NCBI RefSeq assembly: GCF_903915725.1
Contig: NZ_CAIWTY010000023.1
Span: forward strand, 1 to 64,000
Reading direction: 5' to 3'
Source: an uncultured Rhodopila sp.
Lineage (GTDB): Bacteria; Pseudomonadota; Alphaproteobacteria; Acetobacterales; Acetobacteraceae
DNA: 64,000 nucleotides
Shown: positions 1-8,891 of the stretch, in pieces
How positions within the stretch are numbered: the first letter of the stretch is position 1
Layout: each line of letters opens with the position of its first letter
Notes under the pieces: model-generated
Seen by the model: only the letters and a program-made list of their open reading frames with translations
Told to the model about the DNA's origin: nothing
The model's database searches: none
Program-made: the position numbers and the translations under genes

Positions 1-63
1 CCGATGCAGACCTTCATTGACACGCTACCGGTAGCGAGGGAGAAATTGCTGCAAGCGGCGTGA
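1..63 (+). CDS. C-terminal end of an unidentified protein (partial)
   Basis: The first 20 codons read as an open frame ending in TGA at 61-63, with peptide ending REKLLQAA. The start lies outside the window, so nothing can be said of function. An amphipathic tail with Arg, Glu and Lys looks like real coding sequence, but the stretch is too short to prove it. Confidence 0.35.
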   Translation, partial: PMQTFIDTLPVAREKLLQAA

Positions 64-204
64 TCAGCGACACGAGATATTCGTCGGACACCCACCACGG
101 CGGAGACCCGACCGTCAGATCAAGTCCATACTTTTACACCTTAAACGACAGCCTCGCGTAAAATCAGTCGGATATTTCTTTGCTGCCTCAAACACCGCAA
201 GTCG

Positions 205-232
205 CGGATGGCCCGACCAAGTCCGGCCATGA
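205..232. repeat. Degenerate half of a REP-like palindromic repeat
   Basis: The segment starting GGATGGCCCGACCAAG and ending in GGCCATGACA resembles, with mismatches, one arm of the palindrome at 5250-5325. It lies in the gap between the partial gene at the left edge and trmJ. Only one arm is visible, so this may be a decayed copy or chance similarity. Confidence 0.3.
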
Positions 233-292
233 CACGGGAGCAACGGAGCAACGACACCGGCTGACTCGGTCGTCATACGGCAGCGCCCCGCC

Positions 293-1090
293 CTACGCCT
301 CCCCCTCCGTCTCCAACCGCCCCCGCTGCCGCCGCCCGATCGCTAATTCCGTGACCACCCCATGCAGCGTCCGAAGCTCCTGCTCCGTCACTTCCCCGCG
401 CTGGAACAGATGCTGCAAATTCCGCACCATCCCCGGCCGCTTCGGCTGGTTGCGCAAAAACCCGCACGCATCGAGCTGATCCACCAGATGCGTCAGAAAA
501 TTCCCCAGCCGCTCCTTCGTCGCCACCCGGCTCTCATTCGTCATCAGCGCCCTGGGCGGCGTGCCATCCTCGGCCGTCCACCACTCATACGCCATCACCA
601 TCACCGCCTGCGCCAGGTTCAACGACATGAACCCGGGGTTCAGCGGAAACCGGATCAAAGCATCCGCCTCCGCCATATCGTCATTGTCGAGCCCCGCCCG
701 CTCCGGCCCGAACAGCACGCCCGCCCGCAGCCCGCGCCCACAAATCTCCCGCAACTCCGCCGCCCCGCCGCGCGCCGTCAGCACCGGCTTGACGATATGC
801 CGCGGCCGAGGGCACGTCGCGAACACATGGTGCAAATCCGCCACCGCCTCGGCCACCGTCGCATGCACCGTCGCCGCGTCCAGGATGCGATCCGCGCCGG
901 AGGCCATCCGCCACGCCTTTGCCTGCGGCCAGCCATCCCGAGGTGCCACCAGCCGCATATGGAACAGCCCGCCATTCGCCATCGCCCGCGCGCAGGCCCC
1001 GACATTGTCCGCCAACTGAGGCCGCACCAGCACCACCACCGGGCTATTCCCGAGCGGCTTCAAATCCGCTCCGCCATCCCGCCCGGTCAT
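293..1090 (-). CDS. trmJ: tRNA (cytidine/uridine-2'-O-)-methyltransferase, TrmJ-like (SpoU/TrmH superfamily)
   Basis: The 265-residue protein has the SPOUT-fold signatures of the TrmH/SpoU family. Motif 2 is FGPERAGL at residues 127-134 and motif 3 is SLNLAQAV at 156-163; together they form the trefoil-knot SAM pocket. An N-terminal LVRPQLADNVGACARAM segment and a C-terminal extension of about 90 residues fit TrmJ, which methylates the ribose at tRNA position 32, better than the shorter TrmL. The start codon shares one base with the cysS stop (TGATG), so the two genes are very likely cotranscribed. Family membership is firm. The exact tRNA target is inferred from the family. Confidence 0.85.
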   Translation of the reverse strand: MTGRDGGADLKPLGNSPVVVLVRPQLADNVGACARAMANGGLFHMRLVAPRDGWPQAKAWRMASGADRILDAATVHATVAEAVADLHHVFATCPRPRHIVKPVLTARGGAAELREICGRGLRAGVLFGPERAGLDNDDMAEADALIRFPLNPGFMSLNLAQAVMVMAYEWWTAEDGTPPRALMTNESRVATKERLGNFLTHLVDQLDACGFLRNQPKRPGMVRNLQHLFQRGEVTEQELRTLHGVVTELAIGRRQRGRLETEGEA

Positions 1091-2436
1091 CAGTCGCGCC
1101 GCCAGGTCGTGCCTTTGGGGCCGTCCTCCAGCAGGATGCCGCGCGCCGCCAGCTCCGCCCGGATCGCATCCGCCCGCGCGAAATCCTTCGCCTTGCGGGC
1201 AGCCAACCGCTCCGCGATCGCCGCCTCGATCTCCGCCGCGTCATCCGTGCCGCCGCGGAACCAGGCATCCGGGGCGAGCTGCAACAGCCCCAGCACGCCG
1301 CCCGCCGCGCGAAGCCCCGCAGCGGCCGCCGCGTCGCCGGCCAAAGCCGCCCCGGCCAATGCGTGCATCGCAGTCAAAGCCAGCGGCGTGTTCAGGTCGT
1401 CGCACAAAGCCTCCAGCACCGCCGCCGGCACCTCGCCCTCTGCAACCCCGGGGAAGGCGTCCAGCGCGCGGTAGAACCGGTCGAGGTCACGCTTCGCCTC
1501 AGCCAACCCCTGATCGGTGAAATCCAGCACCGAGCGGTAGTGCGTGCGCAGCAGCAGCAACCGGATCGCCTCGCCCGGCGCCTTCGCCAGCACGTCGCGG
1601 ACGGTGAAGAAGTTGCCCAGGCTTTTGGACATCTTCTCGCCGTTCACCTGCAGCATGCCGTTATGCAACCAGTATCGGGCAAACTGGCTGCCCGGGAAGG
1701 CGCACAGGCTTTGCGCCAGCTCGTTCTCATGGTGCGGGAAGATCAGGTCGCTGCCGCCGCCGTGGATGTCAAACGTCTCCCCCAGATAGCGCCACGACAT
1801 GGCGGAGCACTCGATATGCCACCCCGGGCGGCCGCGGCCCCAAGGGCTGTCCCAGCCGGGCAGATCGTCCGGGGACGGCTTCCACAGCACGAAGTCGCCG
1901 GGGTCCCGCTTGTACGGGGCAACCTCTACCCGGGCGCCGGCGATCAGTTCGTCGTGGCTGCGGCCCGACAGCGCGCCATAGGCCGGGTCGGAGGCGACCG
2001 CGAACAGCACATGGCCCTCCGCTTCATAGGCATGGCCGGAGGCGACCAGGCGTTCGACGACCATGATCATCTCGGCAATATGCGCGGTGGCGCGCGGCTC
2101 GTGATCCGGCGGCAGCGTGCCAAGTGCCGCCATGTCGGCATGGAAGTCGGCCGTGGTCCGGGCGGTGACCGCGCCGATGGATTCGCCCGACGCCTTGGCG
2201 CGCGCGTTGATCTTGTCATCCACGTCGGTGATGTTGCGGACATAATTGACCGACGGGTACAGCCGCCGCAGCAGGCGCGCGACCACATCGAACACCACCA
2301 CCGGGCGGGCGTTACCGAGATGTGCCAGGTCGTACACCGTCGGCCCGCACACATACATCCGCACGTTACCCGGTTCGGCCGGCTCGAAACGCTCCTTGCG
2401 GCGGGTCAGGCTGTTATGCAGGTGAAACTCGGGCAT
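1090..2436 (-). CDS. cysS: Cysteinyl-tRNA synthetase
   Basis: The 448-residue class I aminoacyl-tRNA synthetase charges tRNA-Cys. The zinc-binding start YVCGPTVYD is followed by the HIGH-type motif HLGN at residues 39-42. Further on come WHIECSAM and [15 protein letters not shown], which supply zinc ligands and the active site, and the KMSKS loop lies at 268-272. Length is normal for the family. The start chosen gives [10 protein letters not shown], which matches the usual N-terminus. An ATG five codons upstream (2451) has a slightly better ribosome-binding site (AGG, 6 bases upstream) and is a real alternative. trmJ follows with a one-base overlap. Confidence 0.95.
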   Translation of the reverse strand: MPEFHLHNSLTRRKERFEPAEPGNVRMYVCGPTVYDLAHLGNARPVVVFDVVARLLRRLYPSVNYVRNITDVDDKINARAKASGESIGAVTARTTADFHADMAALGTLPPDHEPRATAHIAEMIMVVERLVASGHAYEAEGHVLFAVASDPAYGALSGRSHDELIAGARVEVAPYKRDPGDFVLWKPSPDDLPGWDSPWGRGRPGWHIECSAMSWRYLGETFDIHGGGSDLIFPHHENELAQSLCAFPGSQFARYWLHNGMLQVNGEKMSKSLGNFFTVRDVLAKAPGEAIRLLLLRTHYRSVLDFTDQGLAEAKRDLDRFYRALDAFPGVAEGEVPAAVLEALCDDLNTPLALTAMHALAGAALAGDAAAAAGLRAAGGVLGLLQLAPDAWFRGGTDDAAEIEAAIAERLAARKAKDFARADAIRAELAARGILLEDGPKGTTWRRD

Positions 2437-2650
2437 CGTGCGGCGGTCCATTTTCGGCCTGCGCTTTGTCGGGGAAAGCCCGACCATATGCAACGCGCGA
2501 GTGAGATATCGTTGACAGGGCAGGGGTGCCATCAGGCGTAGAATCGGCCCCTGCGCTGCGGCGAGCATGGCTGCGCGTGGCGCGAAGCCGGCTGTTGCGG
2601 TATCCATCGGCTGGCTTCTGAAGCCGATCTTCTTTTTTAGAGAATGCAGA

Positions 2651-3874
2651 ATGGCCGGAGTACGCACAAGCCAGACACATCCGCTGCAGATCGCGGAGGT
2701 ACGTGCGAGCCCCTCGCATGGGCGGATCGGGATCACATTCTGCCCCGGCAAGCATGACAATGCCGCCGCAACGGGGGCCTGGGCGCGCGACCTCGCGGTG
2801 GATCTCGACGCCATCGTCGCATGGGGCGCGGGCCTCGTGCTGACCCTGGTCGAGCCGAACGAACTCGCGGCGCTGAAGGTGCCCCGTCTCGGCGCGGAGA
2901 TCCAAGGCCGGGGGCTCGATTGGCGGCATCTGCCCATCGCCGATTACTCTGTTCCGGGCGAGGCATTCGAGCAGCAATGGCAGACGCATGGCCGGGATAT
3001 CCGCGCACTGCTGGGCAGCGGCGGCGATGTGCTGGTGCATTGCAAGGGCGGACTTGGGCGGGCCGGCATGATGGCCGCCCGGCTCCTCGTCGAATTGGGC
3101 GTGGCACCCGACCAGGCCATCCGGGACGTTCGCCGCGCCCGCAAAGGCGCGATCGAGACGCCGGAGCAGCTCGCGCTGGTCAGACGGACGACGGCCATCA
3201 TCGAGACCCCGGTCATCGACACCGCGGCCCTGCAGAAAATCGGCGGCCAGATGGGGACCAATCCGGGTGGCGTCTATCAGGACGAGAACGGCCGTCGGTT
3301 CTACGTGAAGACGCTGGAGTCGCCCGCGCACGCGCGTAACGAGATCATTGCGGCGAAGCTGTATCATCTGGCCGGGGCGCCGACGCTGACCTACGTGGAC
3401 GCGAAGGAACCAAACGAAATCGCGACCGCGTTTATCGAGCTTGAGAAGAAGCGCATTTCGCAACTCAGCGACAGCGAGCGCAGGCAGGCGCAACACTGGC
3501 TCGGTGTGCACGCCTGGACCGCCAACTGGGATGCAGCCGGGTTCGACGGCGACAATCAGGGCGTCGCCAAGGGGATCGTCATGACGCTGGACGTCGGAGG
3601 GGCGCTGGAGTTTCGGGCGCAGGGAGACCCGAAGGGCAGGGCGTTCGGCACCTGTGTCGGCGAGATCGACACGCTGCGCGAGCACGCGGACAATCCGCAC
3701 GCGACACGGCTTTTCGGAGACATGAGCCCGGCCCGGATCGATGAGGCTATCGCGGTGGTGACACGCATTCCCGACGCCACGATACGCCGCGTCGTGGCGG
3801 ATCATGGCGGCAGCAGCGCGCTTGCCGAAAAGCTGGTCGCGCGCAAAGCCGATATGGCAAAACGTTCGGCCTGA
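2651..3874 (+). CDS. Dual-specificity phosphatase fused to a kinase-like domain
   Basis: The 407-residue protein seems to join two domains. Residues 1-190 look like a CDKN3-type dual-specificity phosphatase: the HCX5R loop is [10 protein letters not shown] with nucleophile Cys131 and Arg137, and Asp98 in IADYS is a plausible general acid. Residues 195-400 resemble a compact kinase-like fold: a glycine-rich [11 protein letters not shown] turn, Lys220 in FYVK, Glu231 in the next helix, NWD at 292-294 with DN at 301-302, and DVGG from Asp314. These would match the ATP-lysine, HRD-like and DFG-like positions. It is divergent from cysS and 2.5 kb from vgrG. Whether it is an effector, an anti-phage factor or a cytosolic regulator is unknown. 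The start at 2651 is preferred over an ATG at 2567 because homology-like sequence begins there. Confidence 0.7.
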   Translation: MAGVRTSQTHPLQIAEVRASPSHGRIGITFCPGKHDNAAATGAWARDLAVDLDAIVAWGAGLVLTLVEPNELAALKVPRLGAEIQGRGLDWRHLPIADYSVPGEAFEQQWQTHGRDIRALLGSGGDVLVHCKGGLGRAGMMAARLLVELGVAPDQAIRDVRRARKGAIETPEQLALVRRTTAIIETPVIDTAALQKIGGQMGTNPGGVYQDENGRRFYVKTLESPAHARNEIIAAKLYHLAGAPTLTYVDAKEPNEIATAFIELEKKRISQLSDSERRQAQHWLGVHAWTANWDAAGFDGDNQGVAKGIVMTLDVGGALEFRAQGDPKGRAFGTCVGEIDTLREHADNPHATRLFGDMSPARIDEAIAVVTRIPDATIRRVVADHGGSSALAEKLVARKADMAKRSA

Positions 3875-3990
3875 GCGCGCCGGACATTCTGCTCGTCAAG
3901 GCGAAAGCCGCCGTCTACTGCTCTTCGCGGGATGGCGCGTAATGTTATTTTACCAACCGGCGATGACGTTGACTCTCGGGCGCAACCGCC

Positions 3991-4073
3991 ACGTCATGCC
4001 GACGGAGGTCGGCATCCGCGCCCTTTTTCTGTTTAAACAAAGGCGTGGATTGCGAGCCTTCGCCCGTCATGAC
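3991..4073. repeat. REP-like palindromic repeat (family A), degenerate
   Basis: ACGTCATGCCGACGG with GGTCGGCATCCGCGCC on the left, and AAGGCGTGGATTGCGAGCC with TTCGCCCGTCATGACG on the right, form an imperfect palindrome. The same word pair (GTCATG...CCACGCC and GGCGTGGAT...CATGAC) recurs at 29151, 46556 and 63239. It fills much of the 439-base gap between the phosphatase/kinase gene and the amidase gene. The rest of that gap is AT-richer sequence with no gene I can support. Confidence 0.6.
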
Positions 4074-4313
4074 GATACTGGCGGCTTGCCGACCGGTCAA
4101 AGTCAGCACCGGTTGGTATTTGATAAATTTTCGTTATGCTGTATTGCGCTACCGCTGCTTCAATGAAACCGCCGGACTTCGACCATGGACCGGCACGGAA
4201 ACCGCACTTGCCGGGCTGGTCGCGCGGCGATAAAATCACACCATGCGCCGGGGCGGGATTATCACAATCCGCGTTCCAGTCTCTCCGACATAGCGAACCC
4301 GGGGAATGTCCTT

Positions 4314-4697
4314 ATGTGGAACAAGAGCAAGGCGGTCGAACATCTGAACAGCAAGGCGCAACCGCACAGTTTGGGACAATGTGCGGCCTACGTCAGAAGG
4401 GCCGTCGAAGCCGGCGGCGTCACTCTGCAGCACCACGTCTCGGCGAAGGACTACGGGTCCAGTCTGTTACACGTCGGCTTCAACAAAATCGTCGGATCTC
4501 ATGCCAGTGCCCAGTATCATCACCTGGCCGGCGATGTGGCCGTCATTCAGCCCATAGAGGGACATCGGCACGGTCATATGACTATGTTCAACGGAAAAGA
4601 ATGGGTCTCGGACTTTGTGCAACACCATGGATTGTATCCCGGCCATTCCTATCGACTTTCAAAGCCCCCATACGCTATTTACCGCTATCCATTCTGA
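4314..4697 (+). CDS. Putative T6SS amidase effector (NlpC/P60- or CHAP-like peptidoglycan hydrolase)
   Basis: The 127-residue protein has the layout of a small papain-fold cell-wall amidase. A catalytic-type Cys23 lies in GQCAAYVRRAVEAGG at the start of a helix. A GDVAVIQP strand follows, then His88 in GHMTMFNG, and a WVSDF segment with Asp100. Type VI amidase (Tae) effectors use this Cys-His arrangement to cut peptidoglycan cross-links or stems after delivery to the periplasm. There is no signal peptide, as expected for a T6SS-delivered toxin. GGGGAA lies 8 bases upstream of the ATG. The next gene encodes a probable periplasmic immunity protein, and vgrG is the next gene after that. I cannot assign it to a numbered Tae family. 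Confidence 0.72.
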   Translation: MWNKSKAVEHLNSKAQPHSLGQCAAYVRRAVEAGGVTLQHHVSAKDYGSSLLHVGFNKIVGSHASAQYHHLAGDVAVIQPIEGHRHGHMTMFNGKEWVSDFVQHHGLYPGHSYRLSKPPYAIYRYPF

Positions 4698-4714
4698 ATG
4701 ACCGGTCAGTCGCT

Positions 4715-5206
4715 TTGTCAAAAGCTCGTTTCCGTTCCCTGCTGATCGGATTTTGCCTCGCTGCCCTGCCCTTGATCGGGGCGTTTGGCGCCCGGGCACA
4801 GCCAGCGCCAGCGGGAATTGTCGCAGTCCACTCCCAAAGCTCGCCGCGGGCGACCTTGACCGGTTTTTATCGCTGGTACCTCGAAGCGCTGGCCGGGAAC
4901 CGAAATCCCATTCTCGACGATCGCGCCGCGCTCGCGGCCTACGTTTCGAAACCGCTGCTGGCGGAGATCGACCGGCGTGTCAACAGCGCCGAGGGGTTCG
5001 ACGAGGATTACTTTACCCGGGCACAGGATTATTTCGATGACTGGAAGGGCCATATTGCCGTCTCCAATCTGCGGACCCGCGGTGAGGCCGCATCAGCAAC
5101 GGTCACATTCGGGTCTACCAAGCAGTCCAGGCATCGCCTGGCCATCAACCTGATCTGCGAAGGGAAGGCGTGGAAAATTGCCGGTGTAGGTCCGGCGTTG
5201 CGCTAG
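4715..5206 (+). CDS. Putative periplasmic immunity protein, DUF3828-like
   Basis: The protein is about 163 residues. It has a clear Sec signal peptide (SLLIGFCLAALPLIG, cleavage near GARA-QP) and a mature domain with YRWYLEAL, LLAEIDRR and FDEDYFTRAQDYFDDWKGH, the pattern I associate with DUF3828 proteins. Location after an amidase effector, separated by 17 bases, argues for a periplasmic immunity role. No ATG or GTG is available in frame near the signal peptide; the most likely start is TTG at 4715, which would allow translation coupled to the effector. The TAG stop coincides with the edge of the palindromic element at 5205-5369. Confidence 0.65.
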   Translation: MSKARFRSLLIGFCLAALPLIGAFGARAQPAPAGIVAVHSQSSPRATLTGFYRWYLEALAGNRNPILDDRAALAAYVSKPLLAEIDRRVNSAEGFDEDYFTRAQDYFDDWKGHIAVSNLRTRGEAASATVTFGSTKQSRHRLAINLICEGKAWKIAGVGPALR

Positions 5207-5369
5207 CGCGTTTTCAGGCTGACCGGAATCGTGGCTGCGACCTTAAGTCGTCATGGCCCGGCTTGTCCGGGCCACCTATTCCAGCACGTGCCGCAATAGG
5301 TGGCCCGGACAAGCCGGGCCATGACAGTGGTAACGTCCGTCGCCTTTCCATTCAGCCTGAAAACGCTCT
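5205..5369. repeat. MITE-like nested palindrome between immunity gene and vgrG
   Basis: Outer arms of about 24 bases (AGCGCGTTTTCAGGCTG... and its complement ending GCCTGAAAACGCTCT) enclose a perfect 31-base inverted repeat, 5250-5280 against 5295-5325. The inner repeat begins GTCATGGCCCGGCTTG. The outer edges fall inside the TAG stop codons of both convergent flanking genes. Without a gene of its own, this looks like a small non-autonomous element or REP composite. The inner stem would make a strong bidirectional RNA hairpin and could end transcription from both sides. Confidence 0.8.
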
Positions 5370-7278
5370 AATTCAGTGTTATCAGTCCCGCCGTCACCAT
5401 CATCGTCGCATCCGCACTGGTCTCCACCGCCGGGGCCTGCATCTGCAGCATTGCCTGGGCCGAAAAGCCGATGAGCATGCCGTTGATGGTGATGCCGGTC
5501 TGGTCGATGCGGATGCTGTTCTGGCCGACGGTCAGGGTGATTGATTGCATCGCATTCAAGGCGACGGCCCCAATGGGCACGTCGATGTTCAGGTTGCCCT
5601 CACTGACCTGCAAGGCGTCATTGCCGCTTTGTACTTGGGTGGTCCGCCCGCTGCCGATCGTTACGGATTGCTTCTGACCGATGGTGATGGTTTCATCCTG
5701 GTCGATACGCACGACCCGGCAATGCCGGACCGTCAGCTCCTGGTCGTTCTTCACCAGCGTCTTCATGTCCTTTTCGGCCTGCATGGACAGCACTTCCTGC
5801 CCGGCCGTGTCGTCGAAGGTCAGTTCGCTGAAGTTGGAGGCAGACCCGCCGGGGATCGAGCGGGTGCGTATCCCGGACTTTGCCTTTCCCGGCTGGTCGA
5901 AGATCGTGCTGTCGTTGCCGTTGTACATCCCGCCCAGGATGACCGGGCGGTCCGGATCGCCGTCCATGAAGGCCACAGCGACTTCGGTGCCCACCCGGGG
6001 GGTCGATTGCCAGCCCCAGCCGTTCCCGCCCCAGGGATAGATGACCCGAGCCCAGACGGCCTGGCCGGGTGCGGCGTCCTTGCGATGGTCCCAGAAGAAT
6101 CTGACCTTTACGCGGCCGAGGTCGTCGGTATGGATGTCCGTTCCGTCCGGCCCGATCACGACGGCGGCGTGAACCCCCTCCATGCGAGGCCGCGGCTGAT
6201 GGAACGTCTCCCGCCAGGGCACGGAGGATTCGAAGGCGGCAAAAGAGACGCTGTGCTGCTGCCCGCCGCCGCCGGCCAGCATCGACTCGTCCGTGACGCT
6301 GTGGGCAACGGATTGCAGAACGAAGGTCTGCCCTTCGGCACCGGTATGCGGATCGGCAGCCAGGCTGAAGCGGCGCCCGGGCAGAAAGCGTCTGTTATGC
6401 CCCTGGCCGAGCACCAGGGACACCGCGGCTTCCTCCGCCTCCAGCCGATAGCGCGCCCGGTCGCTGACCGAACCGGATTCGGAGGACAGAGCCGGCCAGA
6501 GCGTCGCATCGCGGTTATCGGCTCCGCCCGCCCTGAGGACCGTCCGGTGCATTTCGTCGAGCCGCTTGCCGGGTGCGGTCGGGTCGTAGTCGATCAGCCG
6601 CACGCGCCCCGGCGCGGTGGCGCCCGGCCTGTTCCAGGTGGTCAGGACATCGTCGGCGTCCAACGTCGAATCGAAACGCAGGCGTCCCTCGGGCAAGTCC
6701 TGGAAGGCTGAGTTGTCGTCCGCGACAATCAGCGTGTGGTCGCCATCGTTGTGATCGAAGAAATAGAAACAGCCTTCCTCCTGCAGCAGCCGGGTAATGA
6801 ATGCCAGGTCGGTCTCATTGTATTGGGTGATGTATTCGCGGGCCGGATGATCCTTTTGCAGCTTGAAGTCCGGCGCCGGCATGTCCTGCTCCTGCATGAT
6901 GGTGCGCAGGATGTCGGGCACCGTAACGTTCTGGAAGACCCGGCAATCGATCGTCTGGCTCAGGAACCACAGCCGCGGTACCAGGACGGCGTGGTAGCGT
7001 GTCAGACCTCGGCCACCAAGGTGTTCGTCCCAGGCGAAGGCGCGGACGACCCCATGGAAGTGCCGCATCGGAGACCCGTCATGCTGCAACGAGACGGTCA
7101 TGCCATGCGACAGCATCTCGTCCGCTTTGATGTCCGGACGCGTGGAGGCGAGGCTCAGATGGATCTCATAGGGGTGGCTGATCGCCTCGTCGGAGGACAA
7201 CGAGACGGCCATCAGCACGTTTGGCCCCAGGTGACTGGTGACGGTCAGTAGGGCGCGGCCACGCTGCCAGTCGCTCAT
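5368..7278 (-). CDS. vgrG: T6SS spike protein VgrG (TssI)
   Basis: The 636-residue VgrG trimerises to form the spike on the Hcp tube. The N-terminal half is the gp27-like domain (HFHGVVRAF and YITQYNETDLAFITRLL with QEEGCFYFF). The gp5-like OB segment follows (DDLGRVKVRFFWDH, VWARVIYPWGGNGWG, GTEVAVAFMDGDPDRPVILG), then the repetitive beta-helical needle. There is no extra C-terminal toxin domain, so cargo must bind separately or through PAAR. A strong AGGAGAGAGG ribosome-binding site precedes the ATG. It is the last gene of the minus-strand T6SS operon and faces the amidase/immunity pair, which is the obvious candidate cargo. Confidence 0.95.
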   Translation of the reverse strand: MSDWQRGRALLTVTSHLGPNVLMAVSLSSDEAISHPYEIHLSLASTRPDIKADEMLSHGMTVSLQHDGSPMRHFHGVVRAFAWDEHLGGRGLTRYHAVLVPRLWFLSQTIDCRVFQNVTVPDILRTIMQEQDMPAPDFKLQKDHPAREYITQYNETDLAFITRLLQEEGCFYFFDHNDGDHTLIVADDNSAFQDLPEGRLRFDSTLDADDVLTTWNRPGATAPGRVRLIDYDPTAPGKRLDEMHRTVLRAGGADNRDATLWPALSSESGSVSDRARYRLEAEEAAVSLVLGQGHNRRFLPGRRFSLAADPHTGAEGQTFVLQSVAHSVTDESMLAGGGGQQHSVSFAAFESSVPWRETFHQPRPRMEGVHAAVVIGPDGTDIHTDDLGRVKVRFFWDHRKDAAPGQAVWARVIYPWGGNGWGWQSTPRVGTEVAVAFMDGDPDRPVILGGMYNGNDSTIFDQPGKAKSGIRTRSIPGGSASNFSELTFDDTAGQEVLSMQAEKDMKTLVKNDQELTVRHCRVVRIDQDETITIGQKQSVTIGSGRTTQVQSGNDALQVSEGNLNIDVPIGAVALNAMQSITLTVGQNSIRIDQTGITINGMLIGFSAQAMLQMQAPAVETSADATMMVTAGLITLN

Positions 7279-7376
7279 GCCTCTCTCCTGCGATGCCCGC
7301 CCGCGTCATCCGATGCCGGCTTCGTTTCTTGCGTAACCTCTCCGGCGCGCCACAGGGTCATTGCCACGCACCGGCT

Positions 7377-8891
7377 TTATCCGGCTCCGGCCGCACGCAT
7401 CAGGGGGATCCGTTGTTCCATGCATCGTATCAGCCCGTCGCGCAGGGATGCCTTCGCTTCGGGGTCCGCGCCGGGGGCCAGCGCGGCAACCCAATCCGGC
7501 GCCTGCGCGGCGGTTTCGCCCGCGCGCAGCCTGTCCAGCACGAACAGGTCGATGACCGTGGCGGGGAACCCGCCGCCCAGCGCGAAGGATGCGACGGCGG
7601 CCGGCCGCGTCAGCATTGCGGGTTCGGCCAGCCATTCCGCCGCCACGCGATTGAAGCGCACCGCGGACGGGTGCGGCGGAGCGCCCGGCCGGGCGACGGG
7701 AACGGCATAGCCCGCACCGGCCAGGATGCCGATGACTTCGCGTGGATCATCGTTAGCGTGTCCCGCCGGGGACAGGCTCATGAGATCGCCCACGCTACAG
7801 GGCTGCCGCGCCATGGCCGCGATCATCGGCCCGTAGTGGCCGGGCGAAATCGAGGCAACCCCGGAGGCAACCTCGAACTCATAGGCGACGCTGTCGGGGG
7901 GCGTGGTCAACGCGAGCACGATGTTCTTCAGCGCCTCGGTCCGCACCGCCGGCCGCAGGACCTGGCTGCCGCGCACGAAGACATCGTGCCGCAGCCCGCG
8001 CGGCAGGCAAAGGTCCTTGATCAACTCCCGCAGGCGCGGGTCATCCTGGGCGTCGTGCAGCGCACGCTGCTCATCCGTCAGCATCAGCGCAGCGAAATTC
8101 TCCGTCAGGGACGCCGAACCGGCGTAATCCAGCTTTGCCCCCGCCATGGCCTCGGCGACGTCCGCATGGAAGCAAGGCGACCAAGCGTCGTTCAGGTATT
8201 CGTGGGCCAGATAGGCCGCCGGCAGCTCGGGAAGGCGCTGCACGATCTGCTGCCCAAGGCCGGGGCTGTTCAGATGCGGCGCGCCCGCCGCGGCCAGCGC
8301 CTGGACCAGGGAGACGCCCCGCTGAACCCGGCGATGACTGGTGGCGCGCGGGTCCTCGGAGGACAGGCGCATCAGCTTTTGCATGCCGATGCCCCCCTGC
8401 CAGGCAGGCAGCGCATTGTAGCTGACATGGACCACGCCGCCGGCGGCCACCTTCGCCGCCAGCAATCTCACAATCCCGCTGCGCACCTCGGCCGACACCC
8501 AGGACCACAGCCCGTGCAGGCTGACAAAATCCGCCTGCGGCAATTGCCGCCCTCCCTCCTGCCCATGCAGCGTCGCCAGATCGGCTTCCAGGAAGGTCAC
8601 GTTGGTCAGCCCGGCATCGCGCGCCACGCTGCGCGCCAATGCGATGTGGGCCGGGTTGAAGTCGATGCCCGTCACCCCCCAGGACGGATTGCCGGCAGCC
8701 AGCACCAGAGCGCCGAACCCGAGGCCGCATCCCAGTTCCAGATAATGCAACGGCGCATCCGCGTCAGGCAGGTCGCAGGCGACGCCCATCAGCAGGCAGG
8801 TCATGGCCATGTGCATAGGCGATTGCTGGCCATACCAGCCCGGCAGGTAGCCGGTATCCGTCACATAGCCGCCGTTCCAGGAACCGCTCAT
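7377..8891 (-). CDS. SAM-dependent methyltransferase with methyltransferase regulatory domain
   Basis: The 504-residue protein has a class I methyltransferase fold near its N-terminus. The SAM motif I is LELGCGLGFG at residues 51-60, followed by VTGIDFNPAHI and FLEADLATL. The middle region fits the methyltransferase regulatory domain family that follows such folds in some bacterial proteins. It is embedded in the T6SS operon: its ATG overlaps the tssG stop by four bases (ATGA), and vgrG follows 98 bases on. GGAGGGCGG precedes the start. The substrate is unknown; modification of a T6SS part or effector is a guess from position only. Confidence 0.8.
   Translation of the reverse strand: MSGSWNGGYVTDTGYLPGWYGQQSPMHMAMTCLLMGVACDLPDADAPLHYLELGCGLGFGALVLAAGNPSWGVTGIDFNPAHIALARSVARDAGLTNVTFLEADLATLHGQEGGRQLPQADFVSLHGLWSWVSAEVRSGIVRLLAAKVAAGGVVHVSYNALPAWQGGIGMQKLMRLSSEDPRATSHRRVQRGVSLVQALAAAGAPHLNSPGLGQQIVQRLPELPAAYLAHEYLNDAWSPCFHADVAEAMAGAKLDYAGSASLTENFAALMLTDEQRALHDAQDDPRLRELIKDLCLPRGLRHDVFVRGSQVLRPAVRTEALKNIVLALTTPPDSVAYEFEVASGVASISPGHYGPMIAAMARQPCSVGDLMSLSPAGHANDDPREVIGILAGAGYAVPVARPGAPPHPSAVRFNRVAAEWLAEPAMLTRPAAVASFALGGGFPATVIDLFVLDRLRAGETAAQAPDWVAALAPGADPEAKASLRDGLIRCMEQRIPLMRAAGAG

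Noticed and set aside
919-2541. A 540-codon plus-strand open frame opposite cysS
   Set aside because: cysS on the minus strand has all synthetase motifs. The plus-strand protein is low complexity, rich in Arg, Gln and His, and has no recognisable domain.
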